Shown: positions 1 through 7,878 of the stretch, one piece after another
Layout: every line of letters begins with the position of its first letter
Position numbering within the stretch: the first letter of the stretch is position 1
DNA from: Patulibacter sp. SYSU D01012
Lineage (GTDB): Bacteria > Actinomycetota > Thermoleophilia > Solirubrobacterales > Solirubrobacteraceae
NCBI RefSeq assembly: GCF_017916475.1
Contig: NZ_JAFMTB010000002.1
Location: forward strand, 186,001-250,000
Direction of reading: 5' to 3'
Length of the DNA: 64,000 nt
Program-made: the position numbers and the translations under genes
The notes under the pieces: generated by a model
Database searches by the model: none
What the model saw: only the letters and a program-made list of their open reading frames with translations
Told to the model about the DNA's origin: nothing

Positions 1-100
1 GGTACGACCGCCGTCGAGCACCCTGCAGCCGCGGAGCGCGCCGGCCGATCGTCCTCGGCGACACCCATCCGCGGGCCCGCCCGCCAGACCCGAGCCCTTC

Positions 101-673
101 ATGCGCACCCTCCTCTCCCGGCTGCTGCTCGCCGCCGCGGTCCTCCTCTCCCTCGCGGCCGTCCCGGCCGTGGCCGGCGCCGCGAGCGTCGACGCCGCCG
201 CGGCCCGCGTCGCCGCCGCCGACGACGCGCCCGACGCCGACGCCGGCCTGCGGGCCCGCACGCGGGCCTACGGGGCGCTGTGCCCGGGCGTCGCCGCCCG
301 CCGCACGGCCGGCCGCCGCACGAGCGCCCTCGACGCGTGCACCGCGGCGATGGCCCGCATCGCCACCGGCGACGCGGACACCGCGCGCGACGCGTGCCGG
401 AAGGTGCCGCGCAGCACCCCGGCCGCGAAGGGCGGGAAGGGCCACAAGGGCAAGCGGACGCGCAAGGCGCCGTCGCCGTACGCCGTCTGCCTGACGGGCG
501 CCGAGGCGCTCGTCGCCGCCTACGACGCCCTCGACGCGGCGGACGACGCCGCCGACGACGAGGCCGACGACGACCTCGACGCGGTGGACGCCGGCGACGA
601 CGCCGACGTCTCCGACGACGATCCGGTCGCCGACGACGACGTGGCGGACGACCTCACGGACGACGCGCGCTGA
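101..673 (+). CDS. Secreted acidic hypothetical protein
   Basis: A 190-residue protein of unknown function. It opens with a clear Sec signal peptide: Arg2, a Leu/Ala-rich core at about residues 5-20, and a likely cleavage site near AGA-AS (about 26-28). The mature part has four cysteines (around residues 61, 80, 98 and 130) that could form two disulfides, a basic Lys/Gly-rich stretch near 110-122, and a C-terminal tail from about 143 that is almost entirely Asp and Ala. I do not recognise a family. The Asp-rich tail could bind divalent cations, but that is speculation. It converges on the siderophore-interacting gene across a shared hairpin. No convincing Shine-Dalgarno is visible before the ATG. 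Confidence 0.6.
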   Translation: MRTLLSRLLLAAAVLLSLAAVPAVAGAASVDAAAARVAAADDAPDADAGLRARTRAYGALCPGVAARRTAGRRTSALDACTAAMARIATGDADTARDACRKVPRSTPAAKGGKGHKGKRTRKAPSPYAVCLTGAEALVAAYDALDAADDAADDEADDDLDAVDAGDDADVSDDDPVADDDVADDLTDDAR

Positions 674-682
674 CGCGGGCCT

Positions 683-714
683 CCGGTCGGCGACGCGCCC
701 GCGGCGCCGACCGG
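683..714. terminator. Hairpin between convergent genes
   Basis: A perfect 10-bp inverted repeat (CCGGTCGGCG at 683-692, complement at 705-714) with a 12-nt loop fills the 44-bp gap between two converging genes. It probably works as a bidirectional GC-hairpin terminator. There is no T tract, as is common in high-GC actinobacteria. Confidence 0.55.
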
Positions 715-717
715 GCC

Positions 718-1575
718 CTACGCGGCCTGCGGGACGTCCGCCTCGACCTGACGGTTCCAGTCCCCCTTCGACGACTGCCAGCCGTCCTCGTCGAGGGTGC
801 GGCGCCAGTAGCCCGAGATCGACAGCCGCTCCCGCGGCACCCCGCGGTCCGCGAGCAGGTGGCGGCGGATGGCCCGCACCGCCGTCGCCTCGCCGTGGAC
901 GAACCCCTGCATCTCGCCGTCCGGGAACGCCAGGTCGCGCACGGCCGCGACGAGCCGGTCCTCGCCCTCCTGCGTGGTCACGTCGACGTGCAGCCACGTC
1001 AGGCGCAGGTCGCCGGGGGTCTCGAGCGGCTGCTCGTCCTCGGGGCCGTCGACCGCGACGATGGCGTGCACGAGCGCCCCGTCCGGCACGCGCGCGAGCG
1101 ACGCGGCGATGGCCGGCAGCACGCAAGCGTCGCCGACCATCAGGTGCCAGTCGGCGGCGGGGTCGGGCGCGTACGCGCCGCCCGGGCCGAGGAGCTGGAG
1201 CACGTCGCCCGGGGCCGCCCGGGCCGCCCACGCCCCGGCGAGGCCGACGTCGCCGTGCGTGACGACGTCGAGCGTCAGCCGGCGCGCGTCCGGGTCCCAG
1301 GCGCGGACGGTGTAGGTGCGGGTCCGCGGCCACAGCGCGCGGGGATGCTCGTCGCGGACGGCGGTCATGTCGGCGTCCATGCCGTACGGCGCCTCCGCCG
1401 GCGGGAACAGGAGCTTGACGTAGTGGTCCGTGAACTCGCCGGCGACGAACCGCTCCAGCTCGGGCCCGCCGAGGACCACCCGCACCATGTGCGGCGTCAG
1501 GCGGACGACCTCCTCGACCTGGGTGCGGATGGGCCGCCGAACGGGGCGGCGGGACGGGGCGGGCGCGTCGGCCAT
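718..1575 (-). CDS. Siderophore-interacting protein (FAD-binding ferric reductase family)
   Basis: A 285-residue protein of the ViuB/SIP family. These cytoplasmic flavoenzymes reduce ferric siderophores to release iron. The N-terminal FAD-binding barrel carries the RTYTVR motif near residues 85-90 that contacts flavin. The C-terminal half ends with the family signature ISGYWR followed by a W-x(n)-K-x-W segment near 255-275. Length is normal for the family. The ATG is preceded by AAGGAGT, a good ribosome binding site. A DtxR/IdeR-like iron box lies 56 bp upstream, so expression is probably induced by iron starvation. No siderophore transporter or synthesis gene is adjacent. Confidence 0.9.
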   Translation of the reverse strand: MADAPAPSRRPVRRPIRTQVEEVVRLTPHMVRVVLGGPELERFVAGEFTDHYVKLLFPPAEAPYGMDADMTAVRDEHPRALWPRTRTYTVRAWDPDARRLTLDVVTHGDVGLAGAWAARAAPGDVLQLLGPGGAYAPDPAADWHLMVGDACVLPAIAASLARVPDGALVHAIVAVDGPEDEQPLETPGDLRLTWLHVDVTTQEGEDRLVAAVRDLAFPDGEMQGFVHGEATAVRAIRRHLLADRGVPRERLSISGYWRRTLDEDGWQSSKGDWNRQVEADVPQAA

Positions 1576-1630
1576 GGGACTCCTTCGGACGGTCGGCGAG
1601 CGCCCGTCCGGACGCTCGCCGACGCGGACG

Positions 1631-1645
1631 TTAGGGTGACCTTAC
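1631..1645 (-). promoter_or_regulatory. Candidate DtxR/IdeR iron box
   Basis: TTAGGGTGACCTTA matches 11 of 14 positions of the iron-box core TTAGGCTAACCTAA known for DtxR/IdeR repressors. It lies about 56 bp upstream of the siderophore-interacting gene, which is the sort of gene these repressors control. Seen: the sequence match. Inferred: the regulator, which is not encoded in this window. Confidence 0.6.
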
Positions 1646-1765
1646 AGCAGACGGTCCCGCGGCTCGGGGGCGCGGCGGCGCGCGCCCGCGCCGCTGCGCC
1701 GATCGGCCGGCCACGCGCCGGGGCGGGCGGCGTGTGCCCGGGCGACGAACGGGTACGGGCCGCGC

Positions 1766-2662
1766 ATGGCCCGACTGCACCTGCAAGACCGCGGCGTCCT
1801 CGTCACCGGGGCGGCCGGCGGGATCGGCTCGGCCGTCGCCCGGCGGCTCGTCGCGCTCGGCTCCCGGCCCGTCCTGATGGACCTGCCCGGCGAGCGGCTC
1901 GACCGAATCGCCGCCGAGCTCGGCGACCGGGCGGTGCCCGCCCCCGCGGACGTCCGCGACCGCCAGCAGGTCGTCGACGCGGTGGACCGGGCCGCGGACA
2001 CGACGGGCGGGCTGATCGGCGGCGTGATCGGCGCGGGGCTCGTCCGGCCCGAGACCCTCGTGGCGCAGAGCGAGCAGGACGCCCGCATGGTCATCGACGT
2101 CAACTTCTACGGCACCCTCTGGTCCTTCCAGGCCGCGATGCCGCACATCGACCGCCTCGGCGGACACGCCCTGGCCATCTCCTCGATCGCCGGCATCGCG
2201 CCCATCCCGCTCTCGGGCGTGTATCCGCCCACGAAGGCGGCGATCGCCAACCTCGTCGCCACCGTGCGGACCGAGGCGATGAACCGGCCGACGAGCGCCG
2301 GGATCGTCTTCCTGGCCGCGGTCGACACGCCGATGAACCAGGACGTCAAGCGCGACCCGCGGGCGTCGCGCGCCATGGCGGGGTCGTTCCAGTTCCTGAC
2401 GAAGCCGCTGACGTCGGAGGACGTCGCGCACCGCATCGTCCGCGGGCTGCAGCGCCGCGCCCGCACGATCACGGCCCCGCGCTGGCAGGCGCCGGCCGTG
2501 TGGCCCGAGACGCTCGTCCACGCCACCGCGGAGTGGTTCATGGGCCGGACGGCGCTGCGCAAGGAGCTGCCGGGCGGGTCCGAGGCCGACCGCGACATGG
2601 GCACGCGGGCGGAGCACACGCCCGCGAGCGAGAAGGGCTCGACCGAGGAGGTCGCCGCATGA
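1766..2662 (+). CDS. Short-chain dehydrogenase/reductase, first of a tandem pair
   Basis: A 298-residue classical-size SDR. The dinucleotide-binding TGAAGGIG motif is at residues 14-21, serine at about 139-140, and the catalytic pair Tyr153 and Lys157 in YPPTK. The usual NNAG motif is replaced by a VIGAG-type segment (about 87-91), so the structural Asn is absent there, though Asn113 (DVNFYG) is kept. The extended C-terminus of about 60 residues carries no recognisable domain. Its stop overlaps the start of a second SDR by 4 bp, so the two are co-translated and may work as a pair. The substrate is unknown; lipid or steroid-like alcohols are typical for this subgroup. Confidence 0.8.
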   Translation: MARLHLQDRGVLVTGAAGGIGSAVARRLVALGSRPVLMDLPGERLDRIAAELGDRAVPAPADVRDRQQVVDAVDRAADTTGGLIGGVIGAGLVRPETLVAQSEQDARMVIDVNFYGTLWSFQAAMPHIDRLGGHALAISSIAGIAPIPLSGVYPPTKAAIANLVATVRTEAMNRPTSAGIVFLAAVDTPMNQDVKRDPRASRAMAGSFQFLTKPLTSEDVAHRIVRGLQRRARTITAPRWQAPAVWPETLVHATAEWFMGRTALRKELPGGSEADRDMGTRAEHTPASEKGSTEEVAA

Positions 2663-3537
2663 GCCGCGTGGAGCTGCGGGGCAACGGCGTGCTCGTCGCC
2701 GGCGCGACGGGCGGGATCGGCAAGGTCGTCGCACGGCAGCTCGCCGAGCGCGGCGCGAAGGTCGCGCTGCTGGCGCGCCCGAGCGAGCGCCTGGAGCGGG
2801 CCGTCGCCGAGCTCGAGGGCTACGGCGCGATCGGCGTGCCGGCCGACATCACGGACCGGGGGCAGGTCGTCGACGCCGCGAACGAGGCGGCCGACCGGTT
2901 CGGCGGGCTCGTCGGCGTCGTCGCGGGCGCCGGCACGGTCATCCCCGACACGATCGGCGAGCAGCCCGAGGAGGACGCGCGCAAGGTCATCGACGTCAAC
3001 CTGTACGGCACGCTCTGGACGATCCAGGCCACCCTCCCCCACGTCGACCGCACCGGCGGCCACCTGCTGGCCCTCGCCTCGATCTCGGGCATCACCCCCG
3101 TGCCCCTGACCGGCCTGTACTCCGCGTCGAAGGCGGCCGTCGGCGAGCTGATCGCGCAGCTGCGCATGGAGCTGATGCACCGCGAGACGACCGCCGGCGT
3201 GGTCTACCTGGGCATGGTCGACACGCAGATGTCGGCGGGGGTCAAGGAGGACCAGCGCGTCGACCGGGCGCTGTCGAGCACGCCGGGCGGCCTGACGAGG
3301 CCGCTGAAGGTCGAGGACGCCGCCAAGCGCGTGGTGCACGCGCTCGAACATCGGCAACGCGCGGTGGTCACGCCGGTCTGGCAGCTCCCGTTCGCGGCGC
3401 CGCAGCTCGGCATGCAGGCGCTCGTCGAGACGGGGATGCGGGCCACGGCCATCGCCCGCGAGCTGCCGGGGCGCAAGCAGCGCGCCCCCTTCGACGACGC
3501 CATCGAGCCCGACGACGACGACGGCGACCGCGACTGA
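2659..3537 (+). CDS. Short-chain dehydrogenase/reductase, second of a tandem pair
   Basis: A 292-residue SDR. The GATGGIG cofactor motif is at about 15-21, a serine sits near 141, and the catalytic YSASK has Tyr154 and Lys158. Like its upstream neighbour it has a GAG segment (VVAGAG, about 87-92) where NNAG is expected, and it shares the IDVNLYGTLW segment, so the two probably arose by duplication. The chosen ATG overlaps the upstream stop (ATGA). A longer reading frame continues far upstream but is only shadow coding. The C-terminus is acidic. A hairpin terminator follows at 3570. Confidence 0.8.
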   Translation: MSRVELRGNGVLVAGATGGIGKVVARQLAERGAKVALLARPSERLERAVAELEGYGAIGVPADITDRGQVVDAANEAADRFGGLVGVVAGAGTVIPDTIGEQPEEDARKVIDVNLYGTLWTIQATLPHVDRTGGHLLALASISGITPVPLTGLYSASKAAVGELIAQLRMELMHRETTAGVVYLGMVDTQMSAGVKEDQRVDRALSSTPGGLTRPLKVEDAAKRVVHALEHRQRAVVTPVWQLPFAAPQLGMQALVETGMRATAIARELPGRKQRAPFDDAIEPDDDDGDRD

Positions 3538-3569
3538 GCGTCGTCGCCCTCCCTCCGCCGGAACGACGA

Positions 3570-3601
3570 ACGCCGCCGCCCTGTCCCCGGGGCGGCGGCG
3601 T
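3570..3601 (+). terminator. Terminator of the SDR pair
   Basis: Twelve-base arms (ACGCCGCCGCCC at 3570-3581 and its complement at 3590-3601) with an 8-nt loop, followed by CGTTTG. It sits 32 bp after the second SDR stop. Confidence 0.65.
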
Positions 3602-3623
3602 CGTTTGACTGCGGGAAGGTCTG

Positions 3624-3649
3624 CGTCGCCGGCGCGGACGCCGGCGACG
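3624..3649 (-). terminator. Terminator of the lipoprotein gene
   Basis: A perfect 11-bp stem (3624-3634 with 3639-3649) and a 4-nt loop lie directly after the minus-strand lipoprotein stop codon. Together with the hairpin at 3570 this insulates the two convergent units. Confidence 0.55.
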
Positions 3650-3653
3650 GGGA

Positions 3654-4352
3654 TCAGGCGCCGGTCGGGACGGAGATCTTCGCCACGCCGATGACCAGGC
3701 CGCCCTTCAGGGCGTCCGTGCCGAACGTCTGGTTCAGCAGGTCGGCGGCCTCCTGCTTGAGCTTCACCGTCGTGCCCTGCAGGATCGCGGTCTTGCCGCC
3801 CGACGCGGTGCGCAGCGGCTGCAGCGTGCGGCCGTCGAGGAAGAAGAGCGGCGCGGACTCGGCGGCGACCTCGCCGTCGACCGAGACCTTGCCGGTCAGG
3901 ACGGACGCGCCCGGATCGATCTTGAAGTCCGTCAGCTCGACCTTCTTGCCGCCGCCGGTGAGCGACAGGCCGGAGCCGTCGTGGTCCAGCTCGCCCTGGA
4001 CGAACGGCGAGACCGTGCCGGGCTTGTAGTAGGTCACGTTGCCGCCGGTGACGGGGAAGCTCGCGACGCCGGCGTCGCTGATCTTCGCGTCGCCGACGGG
4101 CGCCGGGGTCAGCTTCAGCGTGCCGAGCGCCTCGACGAAGCCCTTGTCGAGGGTGACCTGCGTCGTGCCGCCCGTGACGTCGTCGACCTGGGCGGCCGGC
4201 TTCGTGGCCTGCGTCTGCGTCGTGGCGGCGTCGTTCGCGGTGGACGACGTGTCGTCGTCGCTGCCGCAGGCGGTGACGCCCAGGGCCAGCACGCCGGTGA
4301 CGGCGAAGGCGGGGATCGTGCGGAGGAGGCGGGTGCCGCGGGAGGTCGTCAT
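3654..4352 (-). CDS. Htaa-like secreted lipoprotein
   Basis: A 232-residue protein with a type II signal peptide. The hydrophobic stretch is about 11-25 and the lipobox VTAC places the lipidated Cys near residue 29, followed by a Ser/Thr/Asp/Ala linker. The rest is a single beta-rich domain with segments such as LDKGFVEAL, FPVTGGNVTYY and DHDGSGLSL, which resemble Htaa-type domains found in secreted proteins of Thermoleophilia. Some Htaa domains bind heme, but no heme ligand can be assigned here. Expected location: outer face of the membrane. The family call rests on pattern resemblance only. Confidence 0.6.
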   Translation of the reverse strand: MTTSRGTRLLRTIPAFAVTGVLALGVTACGSDDDTSSTANDAATTQTQATKPAAQVDDVTGGTTQVTLDKGFVEALGTLKLTPAPVGDAKISDAGVASFPVTGGNVTYYKPGTVSPFVQGELDHDGSGLSLTGGGKKVELTDFKIDPGASVLTGKVSVDGEVAAESAPLFFLDGRTLQPLRTASGGKTAILQGTTVKLKQEAADLLNQTFGTDALKGGLVIGVAKISVPTGA

Positions 4353-4490
4353 GCCCGGTCATACGGCGCCTCTCGCGGATCGGATGCGTCGTCGCCCAAG
4401 AAGTCCTTCGTGCGCGCCCCTCCGGCCCGCAGGACGACCGGGAGGGACGTGCAGCACGGCGAACGCCGCGCCTCGCTCCCCCAGAACGGG

Positions 4491-4526
4491 GACGGGCCCC
4501 GGGCGCCGTGGCGCCCGGGGCCCGTC
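4491..4526 (-). terminator. Strong hairpin after the acyl-CoA dehydrogenase gene
   Basis: A perfect 17-bp inverted repeat, arms 4491-4507 and 4510-4526, with only 2 nt between them (an effective loop of 4-6 nt once end pairs open). It lies 45 bp downstream of the minus-strand stop at 4571 and is the most stable hairpin noticed in the window. Confidence 0.7.
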
Positions 4527-4570
4527 GGACCGCGGCGGCGGGCGGCGCTCCGTCGAGCGCCGCCGGTCCG

Positions 4571-6574
4571 TCAGTTGGTGGCGGTGCCGGCCTTCGGGCC
4601 GGACTCCGGCTTGTCGCCGGCGCCCGCGTCGGCCTTCGCCTTCGCGTCCTCCTGGGCGTTCGCCTCGGCGAGGGGCTTCGCCGGGCCGGCCTTCGGCTGG
4701 CGGTACTCGTCGCCGAACAGCGGCTGGTCCGCGAAGTCGTAGGGGATGCCCTCCTCCACGAACGTGTAGCGGCCCTTCAGGACCTTCTGGGCGAGCGCGT
4801 AGTTCGCGTCGTCCTCGTTGCCGCGCAGCTCGGCGAAGAGGTCCTTCGCGCGGCGACGGGCCTGCAGGCAGAAGAGGCCGGCGAGCTCGTCGATCTCGCG
4901 GGCCCGCTCCGGGTGCTGCTTCTTCTGCGTCTCGGCGTACGTGACGGCCGCCGCGATCGAGAAGAGCTCGGCGCCGATGTCGACGATGCGCCCCAGCACG
5001 TTGCCCTTGGCCTCGAGCTTGGCGCCGTAGCGGCCCATGGCGTAGAACGTCGTGCGGGCGAGCTTGCGCGAGTTGCGCTCGACGAAGCGCATGTGGGTCG
5101 CGAGCGCGCCGAACTCGTCGAACGAGCGCGGGTTCTGCCCCTCGCCGTGCGTCAGGTTCGGGAACCACTTCGCGTAGAACTTGCCGGCGCCGACGGCGAG
5201 CTTCGCCTTCTCGGACAGGCCGCCGTCGCCCTCGATGAGCTCGCCGGCGATCTGCAGGTGCTGGTCGACCGCCTCGCGGGCGATCTGCAGGTGCATGATC
5301 TCGGTGGAGCCCTCGAAGATGCGGTTGATGCGCATGTCGCGCAGCGCCCGCTCGACCGGGACCGGGCGCTCGCCGCGGGCCTGGAGGGACTCGGCGGTCT
5401 CGTAGCCGCGGCCGCCGCGGATCTGGACGAGCTCGTCCATGACCTTCCAGCCCAGCTCGGAGCCGACGAGCTTCGCCACCGCGGCCTCGATGCGGATGTC
5501 GGACCGCTTCGAGTCGGCCAGGCGACCCGTCACGTCGACGAGCGCCTCCAGGCCGAACGCCGTGGCGGTGATGAAGGCGACCTTCTGGGCGACCGGGTCG
5601 TGCTCGCCGACCGGCTTGCCCCACTGCACGCGCTCGGACGCGAACTCGCGGGCCATGCGGGCGGCCCACTTCGCCGAGCCGGCGCAGATCGCGGGCAGCG
5701 CCAGGCGGCCGGTGTTCAGGGTGGACAGGGCGATCTTCAGGCCCTGGCCCTCCTTGCCGATCAGGTTCTCCTTCGGGACGTAGACGTCCTCGAGGAGGGT
5801 CACCGAGTTCTCGATGCCGCGCAGGCCCATGAACTGGTTGCGGTGCTGGACCGTCACGCCCTCGGAGTCGTACTCCAGGACGAAGGCCGAGACGCCGCCG
5901 CGGTGGCCCTCGGACTTCGGCACGCGGGCCATGATCACGACGATGTCGGCGATCGCGCCGTTCGTCGCCCACAGCTTGCGGCCCGTGATGCGGTAGCCCT
6001 TGCCGTCCTCGGTCGGGACCGCGGCCGCGGCGACGCGCGCCGGGTCGGAGCCGACGTCCGGCTCGGTCAGCAGGAAGGCGGAGATGTGGTCCTTGGCGAC
6101 CTTCGGCAGCCACTTCTGCTTCTGCTCCTCGGAGCCGAAGAGCATGAGCGGCTCGGCGACGCCGATGGACTGGTGCGCCGACAGGAGCGCGCCGAGGGAG
6201 CCGTGCCACGTGCCGATCATCGCCAGCGCGCGGTTGTAGTCGACCTGCGACAGGCCCAGGCCGCCGTACTTCGTCGGCACCTTCATGCCGAAGGCGCCGA
6301 GCGCCTTGAAGCCGTCGATGACCTCGTCCGGGATCTTCGCGTCCCGCTCGATCTGCATCGCGTCGACCTTCGTCTCCAGGAAGGTCTTCAGCTTCGCCAG
6401 GAAGGCCTCGCCCTTGGCGGCCTTCTCCGGGTCGTCCGCGGGCTGCGGGTGGATGAGGTCCGGGCGGAAGTCGCCCAGGTACAGCTCCTTGCCGAAGGAC
6501 GGCAGGCGCCACTCGGTCTCGCGCGCCTCCTCGGCGAACTTGCGGGACTCGGCGCTGGTCGGTTCGGTGCTCAC
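4571..6574 (-). CDS. Long-form acyl-CoA dehydrogenase (FadE type)
   Basis: A 667-residue FAD enzyme that would introduce the 2,3-double bond into acyl-CoA in beta-oxidation. The N-terminal helical domain is followed by the FLLTEPDVGSD flavin/substrate motif near 167-177, the LRGIENS segment near 251 and, near 430-440, the IFEGSTEI motif holding the catalytic glutamate. It is about 250 residues longer than MCAD-type enzymes, with an extra C-terminal helical region ending in a Lys/Ala-rich tail, as in FadE5-like enzymes. The start is GTG with TGGAG upstream. An 18-bp palindrome 35 bp before the start suggests TetR-type repression by a fatty-acid sensor. Confidence 0.88.
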   Translation of the reverse strand: MSTEPTSAESRKFAEEARETEWRLPSFGKELYLGDFRPDLIHPQPADDPEKAAKGEAFLAKLKTFLETKVDAMQIERDAKIPDEVIDGFKALGAFGMKVPTKYGGLGLSQVDYNRALAMIGTWHGSLGALLSAHQSIGVAEPLMLFGSEEQKQKWLPKVAKDHISAFLLTEPDVGSDPARVAAAAVPTEDGKGYRITGRKLWATNGAIADIVVIMARVPKSEGHRGGVSAFVLEYDSEGVTVQHRNQFMGLRGIENSVTLLEDVYVPKENLIGKEGQGLKIALSTLNTGRLALPAICAGSAKWAARMAREFASERVQWGKPVGEHDPVAQKVAFITATAFGLEALVDVTGRLADSKRSDIRIEAAVAKLVGSELGWKVMDELVQIRGGRGYETAESLQARGERPVPVERALRDMRINRIFEGSTEIMHLQIAREAVDQHLQIAGELIEGDGGLSEKAKLAVGAGKFYAKWFPNLTHGEGQNPRSFDEFGALATHMRFVERNSRKLARTTFYAMGRYGAKLEAKGNVLGRIVDIGAELFSIAAAVTYAETQKKQHPERAREIDELAGLFCLQARRRAKDLFAELRGNEDDANYALAQKVLKGRYTFVEEGIPYDFADQPLFGDEYRQPKAGPAKPLAEANAQEDAKAKADAGAGDKPESGPKAGTATN

Positions 6575-6608
6575 GGGTGGTGGCTCCAGGGTCCGGGGGC
6601 GGGGCTAG

Positions 6609-6626
6609 ATTGACTGGTCAGTCAAT
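6609..6626 (-). promoter_or_regulatory. TetR-type operator palindrome
   Basis: ATTGACTG-GT-CAGTCAAT is a perfect inverted repeat of 8-bp arms around a 2-bp centre, 35 bp upstream of the acyl-CoA dehydrogenase start. The size, symmetry and TGAC/GTCA halves fit TetR-family regulators of fatty-acid degradation. The repressor is not in the window. It is also conspicuously AT-richer than its surroundings. Confidence 0.7.
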
Positions 6627-6765
6627 CCGTTCTCCGGACACGGTAGCGCGCCCGGGCCCGGATGGCGAGCCCGGCCGGAGGCCGCGCACAGAGCCTCCGC
6701 GCCCGCCGTCCGTGCGGGGCGGCCCGGAGGCGCCCTCCCCCCGGCCGTCGGGGACGCCGGAACGA

Positions 6766-6795
6766 CGACGGGCCGCCCCGGAGGGCGGCCCGTCG
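6766..6795 (-). terminator. Terminator of the NlpC/P60 gene
   Basis: A 13-bp perfect stem (6766-6778 with 6783-6795) and CGGA loop lie 38 bp downstream of the minus-strand stop at 6833. Confidence 0.65.
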
Positions 6796-6832
6796 GTCGG
6801 ACTGCGGTGCGTGCGGCGCGGGCCGCGACGGC

Positions 6833-7666
6833 TCAGCTCAGGCGGCGCGCGCCAAGGTAGTGCGAGCCCCAGTAGTCGTCGTCGATCTGGTGCTCCATGA
6901 CGCCCTTCGTCGTCGCCGAGATCACGGTCGTCGCGCTCGTGGCGATGCCGACGTGCGACGCGCCCGGACCGGCGGTGTCGAAGAAGACGAGGTCGCCCGG
7001 CTGGATGGCGGCCTTCTCGACGGCGGTGCCCTCGCCGTACTGGTCGAAGCTCGTGCGCGGGAGCGTGATCCCGGCGGCCTTGAACGCGTAGACCATCAGG
7101 CCGGAGCAGTCGAAGCCGCTCGGCGTCGTGCCCGCGGACTGGTACGGCACGCCGATCTGGGCCCGGGCGGTGTCGATCGCGGTCTGCAGGGCGGCGGACG
7201 AGGCCGGGCCCGACGTCGTGCCGGTGCTGCCGGCCTCCTTCGCCTCGGGCGACGTGGAGCGGGCCAGCTTCTGCTCGATGGACGACGCGAACGACAGGCG
7301 CATCGCCTTCAGCGTCTGCAGGTTCGGGCGGCCCGTCGACTTCAGGGCGCGGCGCTTCTGGTACTTGCGGATGGCCCGGCGCGTCTGCAGGCCGACCTTG
7401 CCGTCGGGGCGCACGTGGACCTTGCGCTGCACGCGCTTGGTCTGCGTGCGCGTGAGCGTGACCGTCCGGGTCGGCGAGACCGCGGACGCCGCGCCCTCGC
7501 CGGTGCTGGCGGCCGCGTCGCTCGCGGGCGGCGCCGTCGTGGTGGTCGTGGCGCTCGTCGTCGAGGCGGCGGAGGTGCCGCCGGTCGGCACGTCCGCCTG
7601 GGCGGCGGACGCGGTGGCCAGCGTCAGGATCAGCGCGAGGGTTGCGCCGCGAGTGATGCGTTGCAC
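6833..7666 (-). CDS. Secreted NlpC/P60 cell-wall endopeptidase with peptidoglycan-binding domain
   Basis: A 277-residue secreted hydrolase that should cut stem-peptide bonds in peptidoglycan. The signal peptide spans about residues 1-24, then a Thr/Ala-rich linker. A peptidoglycan_binding_1-like segment lies at about 72-125, and an NlpC/P60 domain from about 155. The catalytic residues are visible: Cys177 in FDCSGL, His228 in SHVGI, and a candidate third residue His249. The start is GTG. A c-di-AMP riboswitch fills the leader, as is known for actinobacterial wall hydrolases, so expression should respond to this second messenger and thus to turgor or wall state. Confidence 0.9.
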   Translation of the reverse strand: MQRITRGATLALILTLATASAAQADVPTGGTSAASTTSATTTTTAPPASDAAASTGEGAASAVSPTRTVTLTRTQTKRVQRKVHVRPDGKVGLQTRRAIRKYQKRRALKSTGRPNLQTLKAMRLSFASSIEQKLARSTSPEAKEAGSTGTTSGPASSAALQTAIDTARAQIGVPYQSAGTTPSGFDCSGLMVYAFKAAGITLPRTSFDQYGEGTAVEKAAIQPGDLVFFDTAGPGASHVGIATSATTVISATTKGVMEHQIDDDYWGSHYLGARRLS

Positions 7667-7683
7667 GGGTGTCTGCTCTCTTT

Positions 7684-7830
7684 CGTCGGCCTGCGGGGTT
7701 AGCTGACGGGCTAGCGCGGAAAGAGCTGCGCTTCCGCCGCGTGGACGGCGAATTCGCCCCAGGTGGGGAGTGGGTCCCCCGCTCGCCGGACGGACTCCGG
7801 CGATTCGGCTCGGGGCAACCTAGCAGGGAT
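7684..7830 (-). ncRNA. ydaO/yuaA-type c-di-AMP riboswitch
   Basis: Read on the minus strand, the leader of the NlpC/P60 gene contains in order a GGAGTCCG element (about 7800-7792), GGGGGACCCA (7780-7771), GGGGCGAATT (7760-7751) and CCCGTCAGCTAACCCCGCAGG-type sequence (7710-7690). These blocks and their order are the conserved core of the ydaO class, known to bind c-di-AMP and usually to switch expression off. The exact ends of the P1 stem are approximate. Identified by eye, not by a covariance model. Confidence 0.88.
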
Positions 7831-7878
7831 TTCCCCGCGTGTGTCGACCCCCGGACGGGCACGGGTAACGTGGCCCCG

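Noticed and set aside
280-2658. A 1085-residue open frame running into the second SDR
   Set aside because: The part before 2659 is antisense or out of frame with the secreted protein, SIP and first SDR genes, and is Arg/Pro-rich as expected for shadow frames in high-GC DNA. Only 2659-3537 has SDR motifs.
2107-4362. A 751-residue minus-strand frame over the SDR pair and lipoprotein
   Set aside because: Its own frame has no motif; the lipoprotein with lipobox is in another frame at 3654-4352.
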